DNA of 64,000 nt from Bacillus sp. ISL-45 (GCF_018613195.1 NZ_JAGGQQ010000009.1:62001-126000), one strand, 5' to 3'; positions 18,546-27,221 are shown, counted from the stretch's first letter. Numbers and translations: made by a program. Notes: generated from the letters alone by a model not told the origin.

Positions 18546-18718
18546 ACCGGGAACATATCCTTTGTTTATATGCCCGGTTTTACTGGTCCTTCATGAGACC
18601 GGGAACATATCCTTTGTTTATATGCCCGGTTTTACTGGTCCTTCATGAGACTGGGAACATATCCGTTGTTAATGTGCCCGGTTTTACTGGTTCATCATGA
18701 GACCGGGAACAAATCAGG
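18546..18718. repeat. Repeat array E: 52-bp tandem units with internal dyad
   Basis: Units start at 18546, 18598, 18650 and 18702 (last one partial). The first two are identical and the third diverges slightly. Each holds ACCGGG...CCCGGT arms with ATAT in the loop, so every unit can fold into a hairpin. The rest of the 572-bp gap 18216-18787 shows no convincing gene; an 87-codon frame across the array is a by-product. Confidence 0.9.
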
Positions 18719-18787
18719 AAAAACTTGCTAAAATAATAATGGAATTGTAAAATAAAACTAACTATTATTGAACGGAGGTGAGGAGAG

Positions 18788-18943
18788 ATGATCAAGACTG
18801 TTTTTGTACGCGGATTTTGGAATGAATTCCTTTATTTTTGTCGTGCAAAATTTGCTGTTGCAGCTGCCAATGGGATACGTATGTCCTTTTTTAACAGCTC
18901 AATATCAAATACAAACGGTAGGATCATCTCTTTTCCCGCTTAG
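18788..18943 (+). CDS. RAxF-45 family small protein, 51 residues
   Basis: Strong ribosome site GGAGGTGAGG before ATG. The sequence contains FLYFCRAKFAVAAANGIRM; the R-A-K-F motif and short length fit the RAxF-45 family of Bacillales small proteins as I remember it. Moderately hydrophobic, with no cleavable signal. Function unknown. A terminator follows 60 bases downstream. Confidence 0.75.
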   Translation: MIKTVFVRGFWNEFLYFCRAKFAVAAANGIRMSFFNSSISNTNGRIISFPA

Positions 18944-19004
18944 GAATATGTTTCGGTGAATGTGGAGGGCAGGCTAAGTCTCTCTTTGCATTCAAGGAAT
19001 CCAG

Positions 19005-19040
19005 AAGCCAGGAGCAGAGCCATCTGCCCCTGGCTTTTTT
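19005..19040 (+). terminator. Terminator after the RAxF-45 gene
   Basis: AAGCCAGGAGCAG / CTGCCCCTGGCTTTTTT. Confidence 0.9.
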
Positions 19041-19102
19041 GTGCTTTTAAAACAAACCGGGCGGCGTCAGCTGAAAAGGGGGATCGTTAATAGGAGGAAA
19101 AA

Positions 19103-20995
19103 ATGATGATAGCATGCAGTATTAACCATATAAGCAAAATGTACGGAGGCAATCTGATTTTTGAAGATTTGTCTTTTGAAATAAGCGAGAAGGACAGGGT
19201 CGGGCTGGTCGGACCCAACGGTTGCGGAAAGACAACGCTGATGAAGCTGATCGCGGGCATGGAAGAAGCGGATCAAGGAAAGATACATTGGAAAAAAGGT
19301 TTGAACATCGGCTACCTGGCCCAGATTCCTGTTTATGAGGAGAGGATAACCGCCAGGGGAGTTCTGGAAACAGCCTTTGACGAGTTACTTGAAGTTCAGG
19401 CGGAGATGAAGCAGCTTGAAACCAAGATGGCAGAAGCCGGCGAGGATTCGCATAAGCTTGAAAGGCTGCTGGCAAAATACGGAGTTCTCCAGGAGAAGTT
19501 TACTCTCGGAGGCGGTTATGAAATGGAAGCAAATATTGACCGTATTGCCAACGGCTTGAAGATTGAGGGCATGCTTGGTTCGAATTTTAACAGCCTTAGC
19601 GGCGGTGAGAAAACGAAGGTCGGTCTAGGGCTGAGTTTGCTGAGGAATCCAGATTTATTGCTTCTCGATGAGCCGACAAACCACCTTGATATCATGGCGG
19701 CTGAGTGGCTGGCTGAGTTTCTGAAAGAATATGATGGTACCGTTGTGATTATCTCGCATGACCGTTATTTCCTTGATGAAACAGCGACAAAAATCCTCGA
19801 CCTTGAAGATGGAGAAATTGACCTCTATCATGCCAATTACTCCGGGTTCATCAAGGAAAAAGAAGCGAAATTACTGCGGGAATTCCAGGCATTTGAAGAG
19901 CAACAGCGAAAAATCAAGAAAATGAAAGAGGCAATCAAGCGATTGCGTGACTGGGCGAATAGATCGAACCCGCCAAGTGCGGCTCTCCATAAAAGGGCGA
20001 CGAACATGGAGAGAGCGCTCGCCAGGATGGAGAAGCTGGACCGGCCGATTTTAAACAGGAAGAAAATGAATTTCGAACTGGATACAGGTGCGCGAAGCGG
20101 GAAGGACGTACTCGTTTTTAAAGATGTGCATAAATCATTTGGAGATAGACAACTTTTCTCGAAGGTTAATCTTCACCTTCACTATCAGGACCGTGCGGCG
20201 ATTGTCGGCGAAAATGGTTCGGGTAAAACAACGCTGCTGAAGTTCGTCCAGGGTGAACTTGCACCTGACCAAGGAGAAGTCCGAAACGGAAGCAATGTCA
20301 AAATCGGTTACCTATCACAGCATATGGAGCTTTCCAGCCAGGACGGCACCGTGCTAGATGCGTTCCGGAATGAGGTAGTCATGAATGAGGGAGAGGCCCG
20401 GAATGTGCTCGCCGGTTTCCTGTTCTATGGTCCGGATGTCTTTAAGAAAGTTTCCCAGCTGAGCGGCGGCGAACGAATGAGGCTTCGTCTCGCGCAGTTG
20501 ATGCACCAGGATCTCAATTTCCTGATTCTAGATGAGCCAACCAATCATCTGGATATCGATTCACGAGAAGTACTGGAAGAAGCGCTGGCAGGGTTCGAGG
20601 GTACGCTCCTGGCCGTCTCCCATGATCGCTATTTCTTGAATAAGCTATTTGATAGGGTTTACTGGCTGGAGGGCGGAGAGCTGACGGAAATAGAAGGCAA
20701 TTATGACCGGGCGAGAGTGAAAATGGCGGAGAAGAGGAAGCTGTGGGAGGCTGCAGCTCCTGCACATGCGGAATCTGTAAAGCATTCAATCAGGCAAGAA
20801 ACAGTCAAGGAAGCTGTTATAGATGAAGAAGCTCTGTTTGAGGAAATCGAGAGTCATGAAAAATCAATTGACGAGCTTGAACAGCAAATGGCCATAATGA
20901 CCGATCTCGCAAAGCTCCAGGAGCTTCATGCTGAAAAAGAAGTTTTAGAGTCAAAAAGAAACCAGCTGTATTCAAAGCTTGAGGAAATATCATGA
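19103..20995 (+). CDS. ABC-F family ATPase (ribosome-associated)
   Basis: 630 residues with two ABC cassettes and no membrane segments. Cassette 1 has Walker A GPNGCGKTT (about 38-46), LSGGEKTKV and LLLDEPTNHLD. A charged linker (about 250-310) follows. Cassette 2 has GENGSGKTT, LSGGERMRL and LILDEPTNHLD. A C-terminal coiled-coil ends the chain. ABC-F proteins bind the ribosomal E site and rescue stalled or drug-bound ribosomes; size and tail resemble YdiF/YfmR more than short Vga/Lsa types. A resistance role is not shown. AGGAGG sets the ATG. Confidence 0.9.
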   Translation: MMIACSINHISKMYGGNLIFEDLSFEISEKDRVGLVGPNGCGKTTLMKLIAGMEEADQGKIHWKKGLNIGYLAQIPVYEERITARGVLETAFDELLEVQAEMKQLETKMAEAGEDSHKLERLLAKYGVLQEKFTLGGGYEMEANIDRIANGLKIEGMLGSNFNSLSGGEKTKVGLGLSLLRNPDLLLLDEPTNHLDIMAAEWLAEFLKEYDGTVVIISHDRYFLDETATKILDLEDGEIDLYHANYSGFIKEKEAKLLREFQAFEEQQRKIKKMKEAIKRLRDWANRSNPPSAALHKRATNMERALARMEKLDRPILNRKKMNFELDTGARSGKDVLVFKDVHKSFGDRQLFSKVNLHLHYQDRAAIVGENGSGKTTLLKFVQGELAPDQGEVRNGSNVKIGYLSQHMELSSQDGTVLDAFRNEVVMNEGEARNVLAGFLFYGPDVFKKVSQLSGGERMRLRLAQLMHQDLNFLILDEPTNHLDIDSREVLEEALAGFEGTLLAVSHDRYFLNKLFDRVYWLEGGELTEIEGNYDRARVKMAEKRKLWEAAAPAHAESVKHSIRQETVKEAVIDEEALFEEIESHEKSIDELEQQMAIMTDLAKLQELHAEKEVLESKRNQLYSKLEEIS

Positions 20996-21002
20996 TAGTT
21001 GA

Positions 21003-21038
21003 AGAACTGCTTATATAAGCAGTTCTTCCTTTATTTTA
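21003..21038 (+). terminator. Terminator after the ABC-F gene
   Basis: AAGAACTGCTT / AAGCAGTTCTT stem, then a T-rich tail. Confidence 0.85.
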
Positions 21039-21066
21039 CTGGAAAAAACATGCTGTAATTTCCAAT

Positions 21067-21330
21067 TCGCTATAAAAAGGAGAAAGTCGCTATAAAAAGT
21101 GAAAAGTCGCTATAAAAAACAAAAAGCCGCTATAAAAAATGAAAACTCGCTATAAAAATAAGAATTCCACTATATTTAAAAGGAACTCGTTATTAAAATA
21201 AGAAATTAGCTATAAAGAATAAGAATACCGCTATAAAAAAATGAAACTCTGTATAAATAATAAGAATATCGCTATAAAAATAAAACTTTCCGCTATTGAA
21301 ATGTAATCCTTGTTATGAAAACTCGCCAAA
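21067..21330. repeat. Repeat array B: TCGCTATAAAAA-type units, strict 20-21 bp period
   Basis: About 13 consecutive units with head (T/C)CGCTATAAAAA and variable A/G-rich tails. Twelve of them follow each other at 20 or 21 bases without interruption; the last, at about 21322, is TCGCCAAACAG, which has the head of array A. It occupies nearly the whole gap between the ABC-F terminator and the flippase gene. Confidence 0.92.
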
Positions 21331-21437
21331 CAGTGGAAGATGACTCACGCATACACCTCAAAATTTACCCTTTCATATTGTCCGGACTTGTCTCATATGT
21401 TTATAGGAGTAAATGAGACAGGATTGGGAGAGAAGCT

Positions 21438-22769
21438 ATGAATACTTTTTTAAAAGGGATGTCTATCCTTGTGGTTGCTACTTTTCTTGGAGAAGTGGTG
21501 GAGTTCCTCGTCAATATGATTCTCGCAAGGGAGCTTGGGGAAAGCGGGATGGGGCATTACATGACGATATTGCCGACGATTTTCCTGATCATGATGCTCG
21601 CGAGCTTTGAGCTGCCGGTGTCGATTTCAAAAATGATCGCGGAGAGGGATGAGTCTTACCACCGGAGCATGATCAAGCATGCCATCAGGCTGGCGGTAGT
21701 ATTCACTGCGGTTTTGCTGATTGCGGCTGCTTTTGTGCTTCCAATCATTCCTGTGTTCAAGGATTATCACCCACTGCTTAAATGGGTCGTCCTGTCACTG
21801 ATACCGGTTATGACAATCTCCGCTATCGCCAGGGGATTTTTCATGGGAAAACAGGATATGGGAAAAATCGCAATTTCCCATTTTATCAGAAGAGCTGTTC
21901 AGCTTCTGCTGCTCTCAGCGGTTTTTCAGTTTTTTGAGTTTGGGAGCGAAACAGCTCTCCTTGTTGCCTTTTGCACACTGGCGGGAAGCGAACTCGTTGT
22001 CTTCCTTTATCTATTACATTACTTTGTTATGTCTTACCAAAGGATTAAAAGTGTTCCGGGTAAGCATGTAAGCGGGCGAGAGGTGAGAAAGAGTCTTGTC
22101 GAGGTTTCCGTGCCGACGACCGGCTTGAGAATTTTTCATTCGCTGACACATGCTGTTCAGCCGTTTTTGATAAAGTTTGCGATCGTCAGCGCAGGGTTAT
22201 CATCCGAAATGGCAACGGAACAATTCGGGATGATGGCGGGAATCGCAATGACGATTGGATTTTTCCCGGCGTTTATAGCCCATTCGTTCCTGATCATCCT
22301 GATTCCGACTGTATCGAAGGCTTATGCGGAAAAAGAGTTCTTCAAGCTGCAAAAACTGCTTCAGCAAGTAATGCTGCTGACATTGCTTTATGGATTGCCA
22401 GCTGTAACGGCTTTTTACTTTCTGGCAGAGCCTCTGACCAATACTTTTTTTCATTCTAAGCAGGCAGCAGTATTTTTACAGCTGCTTGCGCCATACTTCC
22501 TGTTCCACTACTTTACTATACCGATGCAGGCTTATCTGATCGGACTTGGATTGGTGAAGGACGCCTTTATTCACTCTGTTTATGCTACGATTGTTACCTT
22601 TTCCCTTATTTACCTCTTGGGCTCGAGACCCGAATGGAGGATGGAAGGGGTCATCGTCGGAATGAATACGGGGAGTATGGTCATCTTACTGCTGCACTAC
22701 CTGACGATTTGCAAAAAAATCGGCATTACCTGGCTGGCTAAGAGCCCGATTAAAGATTCGAGATTTTAA
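21438..22769 (+). CDS. SpoVB/MurJ-like oligosaccharide flippase (MOP superfamily)
   Basis: 443 residues with about 12 to 14 hydrophobic helices, starting MNTFLKGMSILVVATFLGEVVEF. GRELGESGMGHY-like and ELPVSISKMIAER segments near residues 30-70 are typical of SpoVB/YtgP transporters. Family members flip lipid-linked sugars such as lipid II or polysaccharide units. SpoVB acts in spore cortex synthesis. At 443 residues it is shorter than SpoVB (about 518), so its exact role is open. Confidence 0.82.
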   Translation: MNTFLKGMSILVVATFLGEVVEFLVNMILARELGESGMGHYMTILPTIFLIMMLASFELPVSISKMIAERDESYHRSMIKHAIRLAVVFTAVLLIAAAFVLPIIPVFKDYHPLLKWVVLSLIPVMTISAIARGFFMGKQDMGKIAISHFIRRAVQLLLLSAVFQFFEFGSETALLVAFCTLAGSELVVFLYLLHYFVMSYQRIKSVPGKHVSGREVRKSLVEVSVPTTGLRIFHSLTHAVQPFLIKFAIVSAGLSSEMATEQFGMMAGIAMTIGFFPAFIAHSFLIILIPTVSKAYAEKEFFKLQKLLQQVMLLTLLYGLPAVTAFYFLAEPLTNTFFHSKQAAVFLQLLAPYFLFHYFTIPMQAYLIGLGLVKDAFIHSVYATIVTFSLIYLLGSRPEWRMEGVIVGMNTGSMVILLLHYLTICKKIGITWLAKSPIKDSRF

Positions 22770-22830
22770 CAGGAAAACAAAGAACTTTCGCAGAATTAAT
22801 TATACAGCTTAATTTTTCAGGAGTGATGAA

Positions 22831-23271
22831 GTGGAAAAAGTATTGCGCGGGCACCATCTCCTCTGTGTGCATGGTTTCCGGGGGATGGGCTACAGCCCTG
22901 AATTTGTGAAAAAGATGGAGAGTATCGTAAAAGATATACGCGACCCTGAGCAGGATTTTTACATAAAGGTGGTCGCTGCGTTTGATGACGCATGCATGTC
23001 TTGTCCGCATAGGGGGCTTGAGATTTGTGAGGCGAGTGAGGGTTCGAATGAACATGTGCTGACGATGGATGGGAATGTCATTCGTCATCTGGGGCTGGTA
23101 CCGGGAGAACATTATCTAAAATCTGAGCTTGTCCAGTGGACGGCGGAAAAGGTTGAACCAGATGACCTTGATATGCTTTGCAAAAACTGTTCATGGCTGC
23201 AATACGGAGTGTGCAAAGAAGGAATTGCCAAGCTCAGAGAAAACAATAAATGCCTGACTCGCGGTGGATGA
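22831..23271 (+). CDS. DUF1284 domain protein
   Basis: 146 residues from a GTG start placed seven bases after GGAG. The family signature RGHHLLC is at residues 6-12, with a cysteine cluster (CMSCPHRGLEIC and CKNCSWLQYGVC) that suggests a bound metal or Fe-S centre. Function unknown. It ends 14 bases from the convergent gene, with a TGCCTGAC/GTCAGGCA hairpin between. Confidence 0.85.
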   Translation: MEKVLRGHHLLCVHGFRGMGYSPEFVKKMESIVKDIRDPEQDFYIKVVAAFDDACMSCPHRGLEICEASEGSNEHVLTMDGNVIRHLGLVPGEHYLKSELVQWTAEKVEPDDLDMLCKNCSWLQYGVCKEGIAKLRENNKCLTRGG

Positions 23272-23285
23272 ACCAAACCATCGGG

Positions 23286-23945
23286 TCAGGCATCTTCAAA
23301 TATTTCTTCTATCCGGGGGTTGTTGCCATATAAAATAAGTTTATCGCCAGGCTCCAGTTTGGTATCATATGCTTTGTTGCGGATATTGATTGCGCCTCTC
23401 TTGATGAATAGGAGCATGACATCATCCTCTTTGTCCACAATTTCATCGAACGTCCTATCCGCATATCGGGAGTCTTCTTTTAGAGCAATTTCCCTGACCT
23501 CATCATCATCGTCCATCAAAAGGACATCACTGATTGGCAAATCTGCTAACTCGTAATTCTCTTTTAATTCACTTTTCATCTTTTGGCCGATCTTCTTTTG
23601 TACTGTCGGCGCCTTTAAAATAAATAACAATGCTAAAAGTCCGACAGCAACATAGGCTATTTCCATGGTATAAAAGCTATCAGATAAAAGCTTACTTATA
23701 GCAGAGATGATGACTGCCAGCGAGAATGCCCCAAACAAAATCAGGAAAGCCCCCAGTTTTCTTCTGACAGGATGATCAATGATCAATTCGGATTCACCGG
23801 TCGTGAATCCAGTGCCCGTTAGCATCGAAATGACCTGGAACCGGGCGATTTTCCGGTCAAGGCCGGTTGCCACAAATATGGATGTGTTAATCTCAATCAC
23901 TGTAAAAACAATGAACAGATAGATGAAAATGAATAGGATACCCAT
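23286..23945 (-). CDS. Membrane protein with C-terminal RCK_C (TrkA-C) domain
   Basis: About 219 residues; I prefer the ATG at 23945 (GGGGG nine bases upstream) over 23954. Helices fall at about 3-22, 58-80 and 88-108; TGTGFTTGESEL lies between the first two. A cytoplasmic TrkA-C domain (about 140-219, with VMLLFIKRGAINIRNKAYDTKLEPGDKLILYG) follows. RCK_C domains bind small ligands such as c-di-AMP and gate ion transport. The transported ion is unknown. Confidence 0.8.
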   Translation of the reverse strand: MGILFIFIYLFIVFTVIEINTSIFVATGLDRKIARFQVISMLTGTGFTTGESELIIDHPVRRKLGAFLILFGAFSLAVIISAISKLLSDSFYTMEIAYVAVGLLALLFILKAPTVQKKIGQKMKSELKENYELADLPISDVLLMDDDDEVREIALKEDSRYADRTFDEIVDKEDDVMLLFIKRGAINIRNKAYDTKLEPGDKLILYGNNPRIEEIFEDA

Positions 23946-24004
23946 AACCTCCATCCCCCTCGCCCTATATAGTATTGATCGACGAGGTGTGAATTAAACA
24001 AAAA

Positions 24005-24036
24005 TAGACCGGGGAAGGCTTTCCCCGGACATTTTT
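24005..24036. terminator. Bidirectional terminator
   Basis: GTCCGGGGAAAGCCTTCCCCGG on the minus strand, with T-runs on both sides; it overlaps the stop of the next gene. Confidence 0.85.
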
Positions 24037-24298
24037 ATCGCTGTTCTTGTAAGTTCTCGTTGTAATAGTTCACTCCGTACATAGAACCTTCACTGACCAT
24101 TTTGTTGTCTTCGACATCATTTGGGTCTGGGTTGCCGGCTTTTTGTACTGGCAGCACATCTGTCTTGGATGGCATGACTTTTTCTTTTACCTGGGTGGCC
24201 ATCTCGGTAAGTTTTGCTTTATTTTCAGGCTTCATTGCCATCCATAATGCTGCGGCTCCTACACCTAACATGACTGCATTTTTTGCTTTTGCTTGCAT
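24035..24298 (-). CDS. Hypothetical 87-residue protein with N-terminal hydrophobic helix
   Basis: AGGAGGG ribosome site before ATG. Residues 8-22 are hydrophobic (AVMLGVGAAALWMAM), then a lysine-rich amphipathic stretch (KAKLTEMATQVKEKVMPSK) and a polar tail. A short membrane-anchored protein, no family recognised. Confidence 0.7.
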   Translation of the reverse strand: MQAKAKNAVMLGVGAAALWMAMKPENKAKLTEMATQVKEKVMPSKTDVLPVQKAGNPDPNDVEDNKMVSEGSMYGVNYYNENLQEQR

Positions 24299-24453
24299 AT
24301 TTATCCCTCCTATTAATGATTAATTTATGCTTTTGTCTATACTCTTTTTTACCCTCTCTATAAAATTCAGAAACATTTTTAAAATGGTAGGTTTGCCAAG
24401 TATTAGAATCGAATCGTTTCAAGCTGGCTGATAAAGGGAAGAGTAGTAGTTAG

Positions 24454-25422
24454 TTGAAAAACATAATGAAAGGTCTGAGACCATTGAAACATATATTTAA
24501 TGAAAAAAGATGGAAATGGTATGATTTCCAACAGAAAGATGAGGAGAAGATAAAGGAGCTTATCTCACAAAGTCCCGCTAGACGAGAATGGTTGGAAAAT
24601 ATAAAAGACCGCAAAGCAAATCTCCTTGACCTGAATACCGAGACTAAGGGAGATGAGTACATTTGGGGCTCTCTTATTTATCAGCAGGATATCGAGGAGA
24701 AAGGAGAGAAAAACATTTTTCATTTTTACATCTGCGAAGACTTCTTTATAACGGTGGATTTTGACTTTTCCATACTTGATGTTAGTGATATTGGTGTTCA
24801 CAAACAGATGGAACAGGCCGAAAATGCAGTTGAAGGCTTTTTCATTCTCCTGGGTAAAATTTTAGCGAGCTATTTGAAAAAGATCGATGCCTATGAAGAA
24901 CGGCTTCATGAATTATTATGGGAAATGAAGGAACAGAACAACCTTGAAATCCTCGAGAGAATCTATGAAAATCGCCATGAGCTCCTGATATGGAAAAATC
25001 TAGTTATTCCGATTGTTGAGTTAAAATTCATCGCAGAAGAGGCATATGGAAAAGGCGTCCACGAACAGGCAGAATTCAACCGCGTTGAAACCCGTGTAGA
25101 GCGCATCAGGATGTTACTGACAGAATACCAGGAGGCAATCGATACAATGATCAGATTAGAAGAAGTCGTCTCGACCCATCGCGGAAATGAAATCTTTAAG
25201 ACCCTGACTGTCATAACAATCCTGTTTACGCCAGTAACAGCTTGGGGAGCGGTATGGGGAATGAACTTCAAGTTCATGCCGGAGCTTGAATGGAAATTCG
25301 GCTATGTATTTGCCGGTGTGTTAATATTCGCTACAACAGCAGGCCTATACTATTATTTGAAGAAAAAAGGCTGGATTGGAGATATCCTGAAAGTGAAAAA
25401 GAAGAACAGATTCTTTGGATGA
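24454..25422 (+). CDS. corA: CorA-family divalent cation transporter (YfjQ-like)
   Basis: 322 residues. A large cytoplasmic N-terminal domain precedes two C-terminal helices (about 248-268 and 282-302). Between them is WGMNFKFMPE, which carries the GMN signature of Mg2+ channels of this family, and a KKKGWI end follows. It forms pentamers that admit Mg2+ or related ions. The TTG at 24454 is the first start; the upstream AAGGGAAG is distant, so ATG 24466 is possible. Confidence 0.9.
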   Translation: MKNIMKGLRPLKHIFNEKRWKWYDFQQKDEEKIKELISQSPARREWLENIKDRKANLLDLNTETKGDEYIWGSLIYQQDIEEKGEKNIFHFYICEDFFITVDFDFSILDVSDIGVHKQMEQAENAVEGFFILLGKILASYLKKIDAYEERLHELLWEMKEQNNLEILERIYENRHELLIWKNLVIPIVELKFIAEEAYGKGVHEQAEFNRVETRVERIRMLLTEYQEAIDTMIRLEEVVSTHRGNEIFKTLTVITILFTPVTAWGAVWGMNFKFMPELEWKFGYVFAGVLIFATTAGLYYYLKKKGWIGDILKVKKKNRFFG

Positions 25423-25475
25423 CGTTCGATAAACTGCTTCCTAGTGTTTAGAAAAATAAAAGCATGGACAGAAAA

Positions 25476-25505
25476 ATCGCCCGGAGAGCGGGCGATTCTT
25501 TTATT
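25476..25505. terminator. Bidirectional terminator between convergent genes
   Basis: ATCGCCCG / CGGGCGAT stem, T-rich on both sides. Confidence 0.85.
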
Positions 25506-25833
25506 CAGCCAATTTTACAAGCATATGTGCAAGAGCATGCTGTTGTTCTTTTGTGCCAACCTTCCAAAGCTCCTGCAGCAGCTGCTCCTCTTTGTTTCGC
25601 GGTGTGACATTATCAGCAAGGTAATCGGCAACCTTTTCCGCCGTTTTCGCAAGCTGCTCCTCATCAAGCCCCGCTGTTTTGCCAAGCTTGATCCGTTTGC
25701 TTAAATAAGTCCTGAACTCATTGAAATCCCCAAGGATCTCATCCGCCTGCTGCGTATCCATCCGTTCCAGGGTCTCATCCACCTTGCTAGTATCGACTTC
25801 GCCATCTTTATGGATCATATGGTCTTTTTCCAT
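25501..25833 (-). CDS. DUF3243 family protein (YmfJ-like)
   Basis: 110 residues, AAGGAGG ribosome site. The C-terminal 80 residues (FNEFRTYLSKRIKLGKTAGL, VADYLADNVTPRNKEEQLLQELWKVGTKEQQHALAHMLVKL) fit DUF3243. An acidic N-terminal extension of about 30 residues is extra compared with YmfJ. Soluble, function unknown. Confidence 0.78.
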   Translation of the reverse strand: MEKDHMIHKDGEVDTSKVDETLERMDTQQADEILGDFNEFRTYLSKRIKLGKTAGLDEEQLAKTAEKVADYLADNVTPRNKEEQLLQELWKVGTKEQQHALAHMLVKLAE

Positions 25834-26212
25834 GTAAAAAACCTCCTTGTGAAAGATATATATTAAATACCCTGATGGCCGAATCTAGTAAACCTGGAGG
25901 AGCACATTCAGAACTAGATAAAAAAGGGAAAATACTAGAGATAAATTTTTCCTGGCGCGAATATCTGGTGAGGGGTGATACTTTGGGGCTCTTTTCGCTT
26001 ATGATAAAGAGAGCTGTTCTAGTTTCAATAAATTTTATAAAGGAATAAAACTAGGTCCTTCGTTGTTACCGAAATCACCGCTCCGTTCCGGTTTCGGGCA
26101 AATGCTGGTGAAGTAATTTTCACTAATCTTAATAGACATCAAAAAGAAAAAATTCCAGGTGCCGAATTTTTTTTGTTTTGTAATTCAATTTTTGTTGAAA
26201 AGAACTTTAATC

Positions 26213-26248
26213 AAAAAAGGTGCGGGCCGCTGGGCCTGCACCTTTTTT
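26213..26248. terminator. Orphan terminator-like hairpin in a 489-bp gap
   Basis: AAAAAGGTGCGGGCC / GGGCCTGCACCTTTTTT works on either strand. Upstream (25980-26030) lies GGGGCTCTTTTCGC, a possible fragment of the MITE-like element end, and a CCGAAA/TTTCGG hairpin near 26070-26098. No gene seen in 25834-26290. On the minus strand this hairpin would end a transcript of the two micro-ORFs. Confidence 0.6.
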
Positions 26249-26322
26249 GAGTCCGACATACGGACGATGGGAGGAGTAATTCTGCTGTTGCTATTCAATT
26301 TGCGATCTGGGGTAAATCGATT

Positions 26323-26427
26323 TTAAATGTATCGATTTAAGACCAGCGTGCCTTGAGACAGCAGCGCAAATCTTCCTCCGCTTGCATAGCCAATGACGTA
26401 TTCCGAAGTCGCCGTAAAGTCTTCCAC
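26323..26427 (-). CDS. Putative micro-protein, copy 1 (34 residues)
   Basis: GTG start with AAGGGA nine bases upstream; an ATG six codons earlier (26445) exists only in this copy. The product MEDFTATSEYVIGYASGGRF... ends LVLNRYI. The paralogous frame in the neighbouring copy keeps FTATSE, VIG, GGRFALLSQGTLVLNR, with several synonymous differences (CTG/TTG, GGC/GGA, GTC/GTT). That argues for coding. Family unknown. Confidence 0.5.
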   Translation of the reverse strand: MEDFTATSEYVIGYASGGRFALLSQGTLVLNRYI

Positions 26428-26531
26428 TTTAACCAGTCCCTTCATAACTAGTATTGGCGTTGCTCGTATCCTGCGGACTTACTTAGAGGAGTGCTCTGCT
26501 CAAGCTATTCAAACAATGTGGTCAATCGATG

Positions 26532-26636
26532 TTAAGTCCATCGATTCAAAACCAGCGTTCCTTGAGATAGCAACGCAAATCTTCCTCCGTGTGCTAAGCC
26601 AATGACATTTTCTGAAGTCGCCGTAAAGTTTTGCAC
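26532..26636 (-). CDS. Putative micro-protein, copy 2 (34 residues)
   Basis: Same layout as its neighbour: AAGGGA then GTG, 34 codons ending LVLNRWT. The ATG position of copy 1 is a TAG here, so only the GTG start is shared by both. Located directly downstream of mscL on the same strand. Confidence 0.45.
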   Translation of the reverse strand: MQNFTATSENVIGLAHGGRFALLSQGTLVLNRWT

Positions 26637-26754
26637 TTTAACCAGTCCCTTCTAGGTTTTGTATTGGCCTTGCACTATACATATACCCGCGTGAAATCAC
26701 AGAAAACTTAATAAACTCAATTAAAAGTTGGCATTAAATCCAATAATAGGAAGA

Positions 26755-27123
26755 TTAGATTTGTTTTTGTTCCTTAAGAAGATCGCGGATTTCTTTTAAA
26801 AGCTCTTCTTTTACATCAGGAACAGGAGCTGCAGGCTTGGCCGCTTCTTTTTTTCGATAGTGGTTGATGATTCTCACAAAGATGAAAATGGCGAAGGCGG
26901 TGATGAAAAAGTTGACGACGGCCTGAAGAAACGAACCATATGCTATTACTTTGTATTTAAGATCAGAAAAGTCAGCGCCAAAAGTAGCCAGTCCTACAAT
27001 CGGCATGATAATGTCATCGACAAGCGATGAAACGATTTTTCCAAATGCGGCCCCGATAATGACTCCGACAGCGAGATCCAGCACATTGCCTTTAAAGGCG
27101 AATTTCTTGAATTCATTCCACAT
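26755..27123 (-). CDS. mscL: Large-conductance mechanosensitive channel MscL
   Basis: 122 residues from ATG 27123 (AGGGGG upstream); the upstream in-frame extension is not conserved in the family. Classic Msc[28 protein letters not shown] in helix 1, a periplasmic loop, [18 protein letters not shown] in helix 2, and a cytoplasmic bundle ending [14 protein letters not shown]. It opens under membrane tension to release solutes in hypo-osmotic shock. Confidence 0.97.
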   Translation of the reverse strand: MWNEFKKFAFKGNVLDLAVGVIIGAAFGKIVSSLVDDIIMPIVGLATFGADFSDLKYKVIAYGSFLQAVVNFFITAFAIFIFVRIINHYRKKEAAKPAAPVPDVKEELLKEIRDLLKEQKQI

Positions 27124-27187
27124 CCTAATGTTCCCCCTAAGGTTTATATCTCTTATATTCTGCGAGATTGTGAGGCAAAAAGCAATA

Positions 27188-27216
27188 GGGCCTGCTCCCA
27201 TCAGGGGAGCAGGCCC
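27188..27216 (-). terminator. Terminator of the LuxR-type regulator gene
   Basis: GGGCCTGCTCCC / GGGGAGCAGGCCC, 13-bp arms, a few bases after the regulator stop on the minus strand, with a T-run after TATTGC. Confidence 0.85.
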
Positions 27217-27221
27217 GAGTT

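Larger units (their letters stand above)
26290..26690. repeat. Tandem duplication of about 180 bp, two copies 209 bp apart
   Basis: Copy 1 (about 26292-26478) and copy 2 (about 26503-26690) share long blocks such as CAAATCTTCCTCCG, GTCGCCGTAAAGT and ACTTTAACCAGTCCCTT. ATCGAT-N9-ATCGAT occurs at the end of both reading frames. Differences fall often at third codon positions of the minus-strand frame. Confidence 0.85.

Noticed and set aside
18437-18700. 87-codon plus-strand ORF with repeated YPLFICPVLLVLHETGNI
   Set aside because: The repeats come from the 52-bp array E (52 is not a multiple of three, so frames rotate); no ribosome site.
21067-21330. CRISPR array
   Set aside because: Period of 20-21 bp leaves no room for spacers and the variable part is only about 8 A/G-rich bases. 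No cas genes in the window.
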